Shown: positions 8,967-18,586, counted from the stretch's first letter. The stretch: 21,143 nucleotides of DNA from an uncultured Clostridia bacterium (GCA_947588915.1 CANPZA010000013.1:1-21143), one strand, 5' to 3'. Numbers and translations: made by a program. The notes: generated by a model not told the origin, from the letters alone.

Positions 8967-9902
8967 TTAATCTATATTTATCTTTTTATCTATAATATAT
9001 TCTGGTCTTTTTTTCGTATCATCATAAATCCTTGCAACATATTCTGCTATAATCCAAATAGATAATAATTGTACACCGCTAAACAAAGTAATTGCAACCA
9101 TTATTGAGGTCCACCCTGCTGTTAAATGATTTAAATTAAATATATAGGAAATTAATGAATAAATTAAAATTGCTATTGATAATATAATTGTCAATATTCC
9201 TAATTCTCCTACAAGTTTTAATGGTTTTGTAGAAAAACTAATAATACCATCAGAAGCTAATTTAATCATTTTTTTCATAGGATATTTCGTTTCCCCTGCA
9301 AATCTTTCTTGTCTTTCGTATTCATAAGCTACTTGTTTAAAACCAACCCAACTAAATAATCCTCTTAAAAATTTATTATGTTCTGGCATATTATTTATAA
9401 CATCAATAACTTTTCTATCTACTAATCTAAAATCTCCTGTATCTTTAGGTATTTCAACATCTGATAACTTATTTAATGTATTATAAAACATCTTTGCTGT
9501 TAATAATTTAAGTGCCGATTCTCCTTTTCTAGTCTTTCTTTTTCCATATATTACTTCATTACCATCTTCCCAATATTTTAACATATCTGGTATTAATTCT
9601 GGCGGATCTTGAAGATCAGCATCAATTATTACAACTGCATCTCCTGTTACATGCTTAATCCCTGCTGTTACAGCTGCTTGATGTCCAAAGTTTCTAGAAA
9701 AAGATATTACTTTTACATTTTTATCATTTTTTGCAATTTTTTCAATTATTTCTAATGTTTTATCTTTACTACCATCATTTATAAAAATAATTTCATATTC
9801 ATAATCTTTTAATGAATTTAACATTTGTATTAGCCTATTATAACATTGTTTAACAACTTCTTCTTCACAATATGTTGGAATAACTATTGATATCTTTTTC
9901 AT
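8967..9902 (-). CDS. GtrB/DPM-type polyprenyl-phosphate glycosyltransferase
   Basis: Family GT2 enzyme of the dolichol-phosphate-mannose synthase / GtrB type, which moves a sugar from a nucleotide donor onto undecaprenyl phosphate at the inner membrane face. 311 residues: ISIVIPTYCEEE near the N-terminus, FINDGSKDKT, the catalytic DADLQDPPELIP, and DTGDFRLVDRKV. Two C-terminal membrane helices (about 230-255 and 265-290). The start codon overlaps the gtrA stop (ATGA), so the pair is translationally coupled. The sugar cannot be read from the sequence; glucose and GlcNAc are the usual ones. GtrA and a GT-C enzyme would complete a three-component system. Confidence 0.9.
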   Translation of the reverse strand: MKKISIVIPTYCEEEVVKQCYNRLIQMLNSLKDYEYEIIFINDGSKDKTLEIIEKIAKNDKNVKVISFSRNFGHQAAVTAGIKHVTGDAVVIIDADLQDPPELIPDMLKYWEDGNEVIYGKRKTRKGESALKLLTAKMFYNTLNKLSDVEIPKDTGDFRLVDRKVIDVINNMPEHNKFLRGLFSWVGFKQVAYEYERQERFAGETKYPMKKMIKLASDGIISFSTKPLKLVGELGILTIILSIAILIYSLISYIFNLNHLTAGWTSIMVAITLFSGVQLLSIWIIAEYVARIYDDTKKRPEYIIDKKINID

Positions 9903-10384
9903 GTATTTTCCACTTCCTTTTTGCCTTTCTTTTTAAAAATAACAAATTTACTAAATATGTAATTTAATACTACTACCATTACTTGAGTTACAATTTTTGA
10001 AAATATATCATTTATATTAAATACTTTTACCATTAATGCAAATGTACCAACATCACATAAAATACCTGTTATTACTCTGGCTAGAAAAAATGAACCCATT
10101 TCTATTAAAAATGACTTTATTGTCTTAGTATTACTTTCAAATACAAATATCTTATTTGTAATATATGCAAATAAGACTGATACAAACCAAGATAATCCAC
10201 TACTTATAATTTCATCTATTTTTAACATTCTTGCAAATATAAAATATGATACAAAATTTACAATTGTTGCTAAAAAACCAAATACTAAGTAATTAATAAC
10301 TTCTTTATATTGTAAATATAAAGCCTTTATAGTTTTCCAATTTAATGATTTAAAATTAATTTCTTTTAATTTAATTTTTTCCAT
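9899..10384 (-). CDS. gtrA: GtrA-family membrane protein (putative sugar-lipid flippase)
   Basis: 161 residues with four predicted membrane helices (about 28-50, 55-75, 90-115 and 130-150). The first, NYLVFGFLATIVNFVSYFIF, is the typical GtrA opening. GtrA proteins are thought to flip or help flip the polyprenyl-phosphate sugar made by the adjacent GtrB. It lies between prs (28 bases upstream) and the overlapping gtrB-like gene. ATG at 10384 with AAGG upstream. Confidence 0.9.
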   Translation of the reverse strand: MEKIKLKEINFKSLNWKTIKALYLQYKEVINYLVFGFLATIVNFVSYFIFARMLKIDEIISSGLSWFVSVLFAYITNKIFVFESNTKTIKSFLIEMGSFFLARVITGILCDVGTFALMVKVFNINDIFSKIVTQVMVVVLNYIFSKFVIFKKKGKKEVENT

Positions 10385-10412
10385 TTTTATAATACCTTCT
10401 TAGTTATAAATT

Positions 10413-11355
10413 TTAAGATTCAAATAGATCTCCTATAGCTCTTTCTTCATTAACACGTTTTATTACTTCTGCAAATAATGGTGCTATGGAAAGTACAGTT
10501 AGATTTTCTATTCTTTTTTCTTTTGGAACTGGTACTGTGTTTGTTACAACAAATTCTTTAATTCCAGAATTTTTTATTCTTTCAATTGCTGGTCCTGATA
10601 GAACTCCATGTGTACATCCCGCATATATATTTTTTGCACCAAATTTTTGTAAAACTTTTACTGTTTCTATTATAGAACCTGCTGTATCTACTTCATCATC
10701 AAATATAATTGCATTTTTATTAGTTACATCTCCTATAATTGTACTTGCTATTGCTCTATCATCATTTGCTTCTCTTCTTTTATCTACTAATGCAATTGGG
10801 CATTCGAAAAATTCTGAATATTTATATGCTTTTTTTGAGCTTCCTGCATCTGTTGCCACAATTACCATATCTTTTAAATTTTTCTTTTTAAAATAATCTT
10901 CTAACAAATATTCTGCTGTTAATTTATCACAATTAATATTAAAATATGCTTGTATTGCAGGATTATGTAAGTCACAAGTTATTATTCTTGTTGCTCCGTG
11001 CTGCTTCTAAAATTTGTGCAATTAATTTTGCTGTTATTGGTATTCTAGGTTGATCTTTTTTATCTGATCTTGAATATGGGAAATAAGGTAATACAACATT
11101 TATATTTTTAGCTGATGCTCTCTTTATTGCATCTATTGTTATTAACAATTCCATTATTCTTTCATTAACTGGTGGTTTAGAAGTTTGTATTACATATACA
11201 TCTTTTTGTCTAACAGTTTCTAGTATTTGTACAAAATTATTATCATTTTTAAATTTTTGATGATGTATTTTACCCATTTCCAAACCTAGATTATCACATA
11301 TTTCTTTTGTAAATTCTTCTGATGATGGACAAGCAAATATTTTAATATTATTCAT
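10413..11355 (-). CDS. prs: Ribose-phosphate pyrophosphokinase, one +1 site
   Basis: Makes PRPP from ribose 5-phosphate and ATP for nucleotide, His and Trp synthesis. The frame breaks at residue 120: the 0-frame reads CGG AGC AAC and stops soon after. Reading CGGA (10998-10995) as one residue gives ILEAA-G-ATRIITCDLHNPAIQAYF, the invariant GAT and DLH of the family, and joins the two halves into a 313-residue protein of normal length. Seen: PYFPYSRSDKKDQPR (ATP/Mg region, 90-104) and the PRPP loop DDEVDTAGS (219-227), slightly divergent from DDIIDTAGT. I chose the ATG at 11355 (MNNIKIF); an in-frame ATG at 11373 is possible. It heads the run into gtrA. Confidence 0.92.
10995..10998 (-). other. 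In-frame CGGA +1 site in prs
   Basis: Coding strand gca gca CGGA gca aca aga. Restores E-A-A-G-A-T-R at a strictly conserved Gly of PRPP synthetase. Confidence 0.92.
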
Positions 11356-11399
11356 TTTTCTCAATCCCTTCATTTAAATTCATTTTTATAATAACACAA

Positions 11400-11430
11400 A
11401 ATAGCAAAAATGTACAACATTTTTGCTATT
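11400..11430. terminator. Bidirectional terminator at the end of the rhamnose operon
   Basis: Perfect 13-bp stem (11400-11412 with 11418-11430) and a 5-base loop. T-tracts follow on both strands. It lies 20 bases beyond the rfbB stop and before prs, so it separates the rhamnose operon from the prs transcript. I see no convincing promoter for prs in 11356-11399. Confidence 0.85.
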
Positions 11431-11449
11431 TTTTTACACTCTTACATTT

Positions 11450-12415
11450 TTATTTCAACCATTCTGGATTTTCTAAATACCAATCAATAGTTTTCACAAT
11501 ACCATCTTCAAATTTTGTTTTTGGTAGCCATCCAAGTTCTGTACTTATTTTTGTAGGATCAATTGCATATCTATAGTCATGTCCTTTTCTGTCTTCTACA
11601 TAACTAATTAAGTCCTCTGATTTTCCTAGTCTTTTTAAAATTAATCTTACTATTTCTATATTTCTTTTTTCATTATGACCACCTATATTATATCTTTCTC
11701 CTGCAACTCCTTTATGAAAAACTAAATCTATTGCTTCACAATGGTCTTCTACATATAACCAATCTCTAATGTTTAACCCCTGTCCATAAACAGGTAATTT
11801 CTCATCATTTAGAGCCAATTTAATCATATGAGGTATTAATTTTTCATTATGTTGATAAGGTCCATAATTGTTTGAACAATTTGTAACATTAACATTCATT
11901 TTATATGTTTCTTTATATGCAAGAGCTATTAAATCTGAACTTGCTTTAGAAGATGAATATGGACTACTTGGCTTAATTGGTGATTTTTCTGTAAAATATC
12001 CTTCTTCTCCAAGTGAGCCATAAACTTCATCAGTAGAAATATGCACAAATTTATTTGGACTTCCTTCTCTCCATTTTTGCTTTGCTGTTTCTAATAATGT
12101 ATGTGTTCCTATTACATTTGTTTGTGTAAATATAAATGGATTTTTTATACTATTATCAACATGTGATTCTGCTGCAAAATGTATAACTCCATTAATATCA
12201 TATTTTGCAAAAATTTCTTTCATTTTTTCAAAGTCACATATATCAGCTTTCACAAATTCTATTTTATCTTTTACTTTTTTTAAGTTGTCCAAATTTCCCG
12301 CATAAGTTAATTTATCTACTACTACTACTTTATAATCTGGATGTTTATTTACAAAATATTCCGCAAAATTTGCTCCTATAAATCCAGCTGCTCCTGTTAC
12401 TAATATATTTTTCAT
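11450..12415 (-). CDS. rfbB: dTDP-glucose 4,6-dehydratase
   Basis: Second step of dTDP-L-rhamnose synthesis: dTDP-glucose to dTDP-4-keto-6-deoxyglucose, NAD-dependent. Extended SDR fold of 321 residues with the nucleotide motif TGAAGFIG (7-14), STDEVYG (127-133) with the catalytic Asp/Glu pair, and YSSSK (Tyr153, Lys157). YGPYQ and the NIRDWLYVEDHCEAI segment are also typical. The last gene of the rfbD-rfbA-membrane protein-rfbC-rfbB run, 17 bases after rfbC. The frame is intact. Confidence 0.97.
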   Translation of the reverse strand: MKNILVTGAAGFIGANFAEYFVNKHPDYKVVVVDKLTYAGNLDNLKKVKDKIEFVKADICDFEKMKEIFAKYDINGVIHFAAESHVDNSIKNPFIFTQTNVIGTHTLLETAKQKWREGSPNKFVHISTDEVYGSLGEEGYFTEKSPIKPSSPYSSSKASSDLIALAYKETYKMNVNVTNCSNNYGPYQHNEKLIPHMIKLALNDEKLPVYGQGLNIRDWLYVEDHCEAIDLVFHKGVAGERYNIGGHNEKRNIEIVRLILKRLGKSEDLISYVEDRKGHDYRYAIDPTKISTELGWLPKTKFEDGIVKTIDWYLENPEWLK

Positions 12416-12432
12416 TTTTTATCTTCCTTTCC

Positions 12433-13014
12433 CTAATTCAAATTTTGAAATAAATCTGTATTTTTTAATTCTTTTAAAGAAGGCCATTTTGCATCCTTCT
12501 CAGAAGTTAATAACTCAGTTACTTTCATATTTCCTAAAGGCCAGTCTATTGCAACATCTGGGTCATTCCAAGCTAATCCTCCTTCTGCTGAGTGATTATA
12601 TACATCATCACATTTATATGTAAACTCTGCTTCATCAGATAAAACTAAAAAACCATGTGCAAATCCTTTTGGAATCATAAACATTTTTTTATTTTCTTCA
12701 GAAAGAATTACACCTTCCCATTTTCCATATGTTTTACTTCCTGGTCTTAAATCAACTGCTACATCAAAAACTTCACCTTTAATAACTCTTACAAGCTTTG
12801 CTTGTGTATTTTCTTTTTGGAAGTGAAGTCCTCTTAAAACTCCTTTTTTAGATTTTGATTGATTATCTTGTACAAAATTGTAATTTAACCCCAATTCATC
12901 AAAATCTGGTTTGCTATATGTTTCCATGAAATACCCTCTATTGTCACCAAATACTGTTGGTTCAATTACATATACACCTTCAATTGATGTTTCTTGCTTT
13001 TTGAATTTTCCCAT
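12433..13014 (-). CDS. rfbC: dTDP-4-dehydrorhamnose 3,5-epimerase
   Basis: Third step of dTDP-L-rhamnose synthesis, a cupin-fold epimerase. 193 residues with RGLHFQ (61-66, catalytic His64), VAVDLRPGS, IPKGFAHGF and TYKCDDVY, the substrate-binding and catalytic segments of RmlC. AAAGGAG lies just before the ATG at 13014. In the adjoining membrane-protein gene a four-base reading of CGGA would move its stop to 13041, still outside rfbC. Confidence 0.96.
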   Translation of the reverse strand: MGKFKKQETSIEGVYVIEPTVFGDNRGYFMETYSKPDFDELGLNYNFVQDNQSKSKKGVLRGLHFQKENTQAKLVRVIKGEVFDVAVDLRPGSKTYGKWEGVILSEENKKMFMIPKGFAHGFLVLSDEAEFTYKCDDVYNHSAEGGLAWNDPDVAIDWPLGNMKVTELLTSEKDAKWPSLKELKNTDLFQNLN

Positions 13015-13056
13015 TTTAAAATCTCCTTTTATAATTTTAATTATGCTTTTATCTTT

Positions 13057-14493
13057 TTATATTTTCCGTTTATATTCATTTATTTTGCATTGAATCTTCT
13101 CTATTCCACTGGTTGCCAATATCAAAAATATTGGTTGCAAACAATAAATATATCTTGATTTCATTTCCATTACTATATAAAAGCAAAACATTCCTACTAT
13201 AAAATAAAGTAATAAATCTTTTTTATTCTTTGTTTCCTTTTCTTTATCTCTTACTATTAAGTCTATCAATGATAATAATATTAATATAAAATATTGTGCT
13301 TTCATTATATAATCTAAAGCTTTTCTTATTTTTGATGTCTCTGGATTTGAAACCTTTAATGTTATTGGGGTTTCATAGTAAAATAAATCTGGAAGCCCAT
13401 TTCCAAATGCATATCTTTGCACTTGATATGTTCCTTCTGTCCACATCCAGTATTCTTTTTTTGCAAGTAAAGTCATCAATTTCTTTACTCCTAATGTCTT
13501 AACTCTTTCTACTATATCTCTTGCCTTCCATTTTGGAGAATAAGATCCATCTTGAAATCCAAATTTTTCTTCATTAAGCCCTACTTCTATAAATGACCAT
13601 ACTTTACAACTTTTTTCTTTTTCATTTTCAGGAATTAATCTATTTTCAACTTGTGTAACATATATTGCCTGGAAAACTATACAAACAATTCCTATGGCTA
13701 AGACTGCTTTGTAATTTTGCTTTTTTAATATTAAATACATTGCTTCTGCTATTATCAATATTATACCTACTTGCCTTATAAAAAATTGTATAAAAGATAA
13801 TATTACTAATAATACTATATCTTTCTTTTTTGATTCTTGTTTTGTTATTATATATAATATTGCTGTTGTTAAAGCAACAAAAATAACATCATTATATAAA
13901 TGATTTACATACAAAAATGTAGGTATTGAAAACATTCCAAATAATAATACTAATTTATTTTCTTTTTTATATATATTTTCATAAGTCTTATATGCAAAAT
14001 ATATTGTTAATATACCACATATTACATTTGTTATTTTTACTACCATAACACCTTTATATATTTTAAACAAAAAGAAGAAAACAACAGAAATTGGCAGATT
14101 ATTTGGAAACAAATATATATATTCCATTCCCTCTTTAAAATTACTAACAGCAGCACTTACTACTCCCTGCATATCTGAAAACGGCTTTATAGGAACTAGT
14201 TTTAAAAATATAAATTCTGCTATAAAATATAATGCAAATAAAATTACAGTTACTTTTTTGCTTTCTGGAAATTTATTTTTTAGGAATTTGTTTACTAATA
14301 AAAGTATTACTACTCCTATTATATTTATTATTATTGCTAAGTAATTCCAAACATTGTTTATTACAAACGATGGTGTATCTGTTGTATTTATATAAATTGA
14401 ATTAGTAAAAAACATTCCTATGCATATTATTGCAAACAAAATTATAACAAAATTTATAGAAATTTTATGTATTATCATATTAAATTTTCCCAT
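13057..14493 (-). CDS. Multi-spanning membrane protein, probable GT-C-type glycosyltransferase
   Basis: About 478 residues with roughly ten to twelve hydrophobic helices and a short hydrophilic loop near 290-390. I do not recognise a specific family. The topology, a Lys/Arg-bounded first loop with VPIKPFSDM (an acidic residue after the first large hydrophobic block) and the position inside the rhamnose operon suggest a polyprenyl-phosphate-sugar-dependent glycosyltransferase of the GT-C type; this is inference. The ATG at 14493 (MGKFN) fits AAAGGA; one at 14511 overlaps the rfbA stop. Its last codons hold an in-frame CGGA: in triplets the protein ends Tyr-Lys-Arg-Lys-Ile, in a four-base reading it runs six residues further to a stop at 13041. 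Confidence 0.75.
   Translation of the reverse strand: MGKFNMIIHKISINFVIILFAIICIGMFFTNSIYINTTDTPSFVINNVWNYLAIIINIIGVVILLLVNKFLKNKFPESKKVTVILFALYFIAEFIFLKLVPIKPFSDMQGVVSAAVSNFKEGMEYIYLFPNNLPISVVFFFLFKIYKGVMVVKITNVICGILTIYFAYKTYENIYKKENKLVLLFGMFSIPTFLYVNHLYNDVIFVALTTAILYIITKQESKKKDIVLLVILSFIQFFIRQVGIILIIAEAMYLILKKQNYKAVLAIGIVCIVFQAIYVTQVENRLIPENEKEKSCKVWSFIEVGLNEEKFGFQDGSYSPKWKARDIVERVKTLGVKKLMTLLAKKEYWMWTEGTYQVQRYAFGNGLPDLFYYETPITLKVSNPETSKIRKALDYIMKAQYFILILLSLIDLIVRDKEKETKNKKDLLLYFIVGMFCFYIVMEMKSRYIYCLQPIFLILATSGIEKIQCKINEYKRKI
13065..13068 (-). other. Ambiguous in-frame CGGA near the end of a membrane protein
   Basis: Coding strand tat aaa CGGA aaa tat aaa. The triplet reading stops three codons after CGG; the quadruplet reading gives Lys-Gly-Lys-Tyr-Lys-Lys-Ile-Lys-Ala then stop at 13041-13043. 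Both give a basic tail, so this is the only in-frame CGG that cannot be decided here. Confidence 0.5.
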
Positions 14494-14507
14494 TTTATTT
14501 TTTCCTT

Positions 14508-15380
14508 TCATTTTATTAATTCTTTTAAATATCTTCCATAGTCTGTCTTCATATATTTATCTGCTAAATTTGATAATTGCTCTGCATTTATCCAACCTTT
14601 CTGATATGCAATTTCTTCTGGGCAACAAACTTGCATACCTTGTCTTTTTTCAATAGTTTGTACAAAGCTTGCTGTTTCTAGTAGTGCATCATGTGTTCCT
14701 GTATCAAACCATGTCATACCTCTTCCAAAGGTTTCTACATATAATTTATTTTGTTTCATATATTCTTCATTTACTGTAGTTATTTCCAATTCACCTCTTG
14801 CTGATGGCTTTATATTTTTGGCTATTTCCACTACATCGTTTGTATAGAAATATAATCCTGGTACTGCATAATTTGATTTTGGATTTATCGGCTTTTCTTC
14901 AATAGAAATTGCTTTTCCTTCACTATCGATTTCAACAACCCCATAGGCTCTTGGATCTTTTACTTGATATCCAAATATAGTTGACTCATTTTCTCTTTCA
15001 TTTGCTCTTTTTAACATCTCTGATAAATGAGAACCATAAAACATATTATCACCTAATATCATGGCAACATTATCTTTTCCAATAAATTCTTCTCCTATTA
15101 TAAATGCTTCTGCCAATCCATTTGGTTTTTCTTGTACTTTATATTCAAAATTCATTCCCCATTTTGAACCATCACCCAATAATTCTTTAAATACAACTAT
15201 ATCTCTTGGTGTTGAAATAATTAAAACTTCTCTTATATTTGCTTCCATTAATACTGATAATGGATAATATATCATTGGTTTATCATATACTGGCATAATT
15301 TGTTTTGAAATTGCAAGTGTTAGCGGATATAATCTTGTTCCGCTTCCTCCTGCTAAAATAATTCCTTTTCTATTTTTCAT
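14508..15380 (-). CDS. rfbA: Glucose-1-phosphate thymidylyltransferase
   Basis: First step of dTDP-L-rhamnose synthesis: dTTP plus glucose 1-phosphate to dTDP-glucose. 290 residues, the normal RmlA length. Seen: [16 protein letters not shown] (6-21), the nucleotide signature with the catalytic Arg, [24 protein letters not shown] (88-93), GDNMFYG (110-116) and EKP. It overlaps the next gene's longer start and lies 27 bases after rfbD. No in-frame CGG; the AGC GGA at GGSGTR spans codons and is read normally. Confidence 0.97.
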   Translation of the reverse strand: MKNRKGIILAGGSGTRLYPLTLAISKQIMPVYDKPMIYYPLSVLMEANIREVLIISTPRDIVVFKELLGDGSKWGMNFEYKVQEKPNGLAEAFIIGEEFIGKDNVAMILGDNMFYGSHLSEMLKRANERENESTIFGYQVKDPRAYGVVEIDSEGKAISIEEKPINPKSNYAVPGLYFYTNDVVEIAKNIKPSARGELEITTVNEEYMKQNKLYVETFGRGMTWFDTGTHDALLETASFVQTIEKRQGMQVCCPEEIAYQKGWINAEQLSNLADKYMKTDYGRYLKELIK

Positions 15381-15407
15381 TTTTACTATAATCCTTTCTG
15401 TTTTTTC

Positions 15408-16271
15408 TTATATTCTTCCTTCTTTTATTAAATATCTTTTTAATGCATCTTCCCATTGTGGTACTGTAATTCCTTGAGATAATAATTTTTCTTTTGATAA
15501 TTTTGAATTTTTTGGTCTTTTAGCTTGTGTTATTTTCATCATTTCTATATATTGCTCTGTAGTTACTGGATTTACTGTACAAATAATTCCTGCATATTCA
15601 AATATTGCTTTTGTAAAATCAAACCATGTTGTATATCCTTGATTTGTTGCATGATAAATTCCATATGGTATTTTTTTCTCAATTGCTTCTCCTATTATAT
15701 TTGCTAAATCCTCTGCATATGTAGGTGATCCATGTTGGTCTGCTACAACACTTATTTCATCCTTTGCTTCGCCAAGTTTTAACATTGTTCTTACAAAGTT
15801 ATTACCATCACCATATAGCCAAGCTGTTCTAAAAATATAATATTTATCGGTATTTTCTTTTATTCTTTCTTCTCCATGTAATTTTGTTATACCATATGCT
15901 GTCACAGGATTTTTTTCATCATCTTCTTTGTAATCTTTTTCTAAATCTAAATTTCCGCCAAATACATAATCTGTACTAATATGAACTAATATACTGTCAT
16001 TTTCCTTTGCTGCTTTTGCTAAATTCATAGGACCATCTGCATTTATTCTTTCTACAATTTCTCCTGCTTCTTCTGCTTTATCTACAGCGGTAAATGCTGC
16101 ACAATTTATTATATAATCTGGTTTAGTTTTTGCAACAAACTCTAGTACTGCATCTAAATTTGTAATATCTAAATCCTCTACATCTGTGCATATTAATTCA
16201 TTTCCTTTTTCTAATCTGTTTCTTACTGATTTTGCAAGCATTCCATTTGCTCCTGTTATTAAAATTTTCAT
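15408..16271 (-). CDS. rfbD: dTDP-4-dehydrorhamnose reductase
   Basis: Last step of dTDP-L-rhamnose synthesis, NAD(P)H-dependent SDR. 287 residues from the ATG at 16271, chosen because AAAGGAAG precedes it; a longer start at 16289 is possible. Seen: ITGANGMLA (5-13), NCAAFTAVDKAE, STDYVF (99-104) and the catalytic pair Tyr126/Lys130 in YGITK, then TAWLYG. First gene of the rhamnose operon, with its own promoter at 16304-16332. Confidence 0.96.
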   Translation of the reverse strand: MKILITGANGMLAKSVRNRLEKGNELICTDVEDLDITNLDAVLEFVAKTKPDYIINCAAFTAVDKAEEAGEIVERINADGPMNLAKAAKENDSILVHISTDYVFGGNLDLEKDYKEDDEKNPVTAYGITKLHGEERIKENTDKYYIFRTAWLYGDGNNFVRTMLKLGEAKDEISVVADQHGSPTYAEDLANIIGEAIEKKIPYGIYHATNQGYTTWFDFTKAIFEYAGIICTVNPVTTEQYIEMMKITQAKRPKNSKLSKEKLLSQGITVPQWEDALKRYLIKEGRI

Positions 16272-16303
16272 TATTACACTTCCTTTCACTTTTTTACTTG
16301 CTT

Positions 16304-16332
16304 ATCATATCATTTAATACAAAAAAGTACAA
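16304..16332 (-). promoter_or_regulatory. Promoter of the dTDP-rhamnose operon
   Basis: Minus strand -35 TTGTAC (16332-16327), 17-base spacer, -10 TATGAT (16309-16304), 33 bases before rfbD. The -35 lies inside the terminator stem of the upstream DUF6056-like gene, so termination and initiation overlap. Confidence 0.65.
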
Positions 16333-16349
16333 GAGTTTCCTGTACTTTT
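16315..16349 (-). terminator. Terminator of the DUF6056-like gene
   Basis: 11-bp stem with one G-U pair (16349-16339 with 16333-16323), 5-base loop, then a T-run on the minus strand. It lies 17 bases past the stop of the upstream gene. Confidence 0.75.
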
Positions 16350-16365
16350 CTTTTTTTTATTAATT

Positions 16366-18154
16366 TTATTTAACTTTTATTTTTGACATTTCATTTACTT
16401 TAAGTTTAATTTCATCTTCTGTAGAATTTTCTATTTCTATATTTTCTAATTTACAATAATCTAATATTTCTTTTCCTTTTACTTCAAGTACATTTCCTTC
16501 TGGAGTATATAATTTAATCTTCTCAATTGTTATTGTTTGAGACTTTGTAAATGTAATACTTAAATCTTCTATATTTTTCAATACAGGATATAAAGTTATT
16601 TCTCCTCCTTCATAAGCATAAACATATTGCTTATATGGTGCTGTTTTATCATATGTTTCTTTATCTATTATAGCAAATGCTTGTATTGTTTCATAATTTT
16701 TTGAAGATACCTTAATAGAATTCTTATTATCTTGATTTATATTTTTTATTGTTATATCCATATAATAATTTTCTTTTAGTCTTATTGAATCTACTCCATA
16801 ATACAATCTCATAGAATTATTATGAATATCAGAAAGGGTACTTCCTATATCTGCAAAGAAAAGATAACTATTTGATCCAACTGGATTTAACGGTTCTACA
16901 TATATATCCTTTTTTCCTTCTTCTATTTGTTTTTCTATTGAAGCATCTCTAATGTCCCAAGCCATTTTCTGAGCTTCTGCCAAAGTAACTGTCTCTTTAA
17001 TTATAGGTACTGCTTTAAAGTTAAATAATAGTGCAATAAAAATAATTACTATACTTTCAATAATTTTTAAATCATTATTTACTCCTAAAACATACAAACA
17101 TTTTAAAGCTGCATATACAAATATAATATATGGAACAAAGGTTACTCTTATTTCAAATTCAGGTGAAACTATCATTGCTATATATGAACTTGTAGCTGCA
17201 ATAATTAAAAATAAAATCATAGAAATCTCCTTAAAGTCTAACTTATCTTTTCTTTTTTGCAATATTTTGATAACTACAAATATAACAGTAATAAGTATTA
17301 TTCCAAATATAAAAACATTATTTTCAATAGTTTCTTTTAAAATCATTAAGGAATTATTAAATCTTTCTAATAAATTTGGCATCTCAGCTTGAAGTTGTGT
17401 TGATAAAATTTTTCTTTCATTTGTACCTGGTGAAAGTATATTACTTAAAAATCCCACTCCGAGCAAAAATTCCTCCAAATAATAATGTTTTATTTATCTT
17501 TTTGTTTTTTATGAGTAAATACATAAAAGTAAATCCTAATATCATAGTTGATATTACACCTACTATTTCATGCAATGAGCCTATAATAAAACTATAAATA
17601 ATAAATAGTGCTAATTTTACTTTTTTATATTCAAGTTCTTTTTTTAATATTTTGTCTAACAAATAAATATAGAAAAGTAGTGCGACTGTTGGCCATAAGT
17701 AATCAATAGCACCAGATAGCCATATTACAGTTTGACCAAAAACTGGTATTTTACACCAAAGCAATGGAAATATTAATAAAGCAATTGGAATTCTTAATTT
17801 TCCTTTATCTGGGAACTTTATTAACTCAAAAATTAATAATGCAAAAAAAGCAGAATTTAATACTGCTCTAGCTGTGTTTCCAAGCTTTAAAACTAGCATG
17901 ATTAAAGTATGTACTATTACTCTGCCTGAATGTAAAAAATATATATTTTTTGCTGATATAAGTATATCTTTCAAGCTTTGTATTTTTTGTTCTGTCCCAT
18001 AAACAATAGAAAATACAAATTCATCATGAAATGTATGAGTATTTATATTTATTTTAAAAACACATAAAAAGGAAACTATCATTACAAATAGTATTATTAT
18101 ATTTTGAAAAGTTAATTTTTGTTTTAACTTCTGCATTAATTTTAAATTTAGCAT
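16366..18154 (-). CDS. DUF6056-like polytopic membrane protein, one +1 site
   Basis: Two adjacent open frames join into one 595-residue membrane protein when CGGA (17461-17458) is read as one residue, giving GGIFA-G-VGFLSNILSPGTNER. Features resemble the DUF6056 family: THTFHDEF after the first helix, SGRVIVH, VIWLSGAIDYLWP, SLHEI in a helix and SPGTNER. About ten membrane helices come first, then a hydrophilic C-terminal part (about 390-595), likely on the outer face and beta-rich. Family members are thought to be envelope glycan glycosyltransferase-like proteins, but the reaction is not established. Strong AAGGAGG before ATG at 18154, with its own promoter and terminator. The downstream frame alone begins inside a helix and has no ribosome binding site, which argues for one gene. 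Confidence 0.82.
17458..17461 (-). other. In-frame CGGA +1 site in the DUF6056-like gene
   Basis: Coding strand ttt gct CGGA gtg gga ttt. In triplets the protein stops six codons later; the four-base reading joins both halves at residue 232, inside a hydrophobic helix just before SPGTNER. Confidence 0.85.
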
Positions 18155-18207
18155 ATTGTGTTCCTCCTTGTTATTTATGTTGTCTTTTTGCTAATTTTTT
18201 CTATTAT

Positions 18208-18236
18208 TTTATATCATAACAATTCTATTTTTTCAA
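18208..18236 (-). promoter_or_regulatory. Promoter of the DUF6056-like gene
   Basis: Minus strand -35 TTGAAA (18236-18231), 17-base spacer, -10 TATAAA (18213-18208), about 53 bases before the start codon. Confidence 0.7.
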
Positions 18237-18392
18237 CAGTTTTAAAAAAAAGTTTCCCCATTTTTTTGATGAAAATTTAAAAGAACTAAATAATTGGAAA
18301 AAATAAAAAATAAATTATCCGCATTAAACCAAATTTTAAGAATAATTATCCACAATTAAAAATGTGAAAAATATTGAAAAATCAACAAAAAT

Positions 18393-18463
18393 AAGATGAC
18401 ATTTAGTCGCTCTTTTGATATAATTTAATTACTTAAAACAATATAAAAAGAGCGTGTCATCTT
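18393..18463. repeat. Imperfect inverted repeat ending at the transposase-like start codon
   Basis: Left arm 18393-18415 and right arm 18445-18463 pair over AAGATGACA and CGCTCTTTT, with extra bases on the left arm. The right arm ends at the base before ATG (18464). A TATAAT-like word lies in the loop (18419-18424). This fits a guard hairpin at the 5' end of an insertion-sequence transposase mRNA, or the IS end itself. Confidence 0.6.
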
Positions 18464-18586
18464 ATGAATAATTATACCAAAATTATTAATCAAATGAAAG
18501 AGAAAATTACAAATTTTTCGAAAAAAATTTCAAAAAAAATAAGTTTACTCCTAATTCTCAAAAAAAGTAAAATGTTTTTACTATAA
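18464..18586 (+). pseudogene. Degenerate N-terminal fragment of a transposase
   Basis: 40 codons. The first 26 residues (MNNYTKIINQMKEKITNFSK and following) are lysine-rich and remind me of the N-termini of some clostridial DDE transposases; no catalytic domain follows. After the Lys-rich stretch the sequence reads better in another frame (TPNSQKK), which suggests a frame-shifted remnant. It is flanked by a second imperfect inverted repeat (about 18563-18581 and 18612-18632). Identification rests on memory of similar sequences, so confidence is low. Confidence 0.4.

Noticed and set aside
16366..17478. The C-terminal half of the DUF6056-like protein as a separate gene
   Set aside because: It would start inside a membrane helix with no ribosome binding site, and the four-base reading at 17458-17461 joins it seamlessly to the upstream half.
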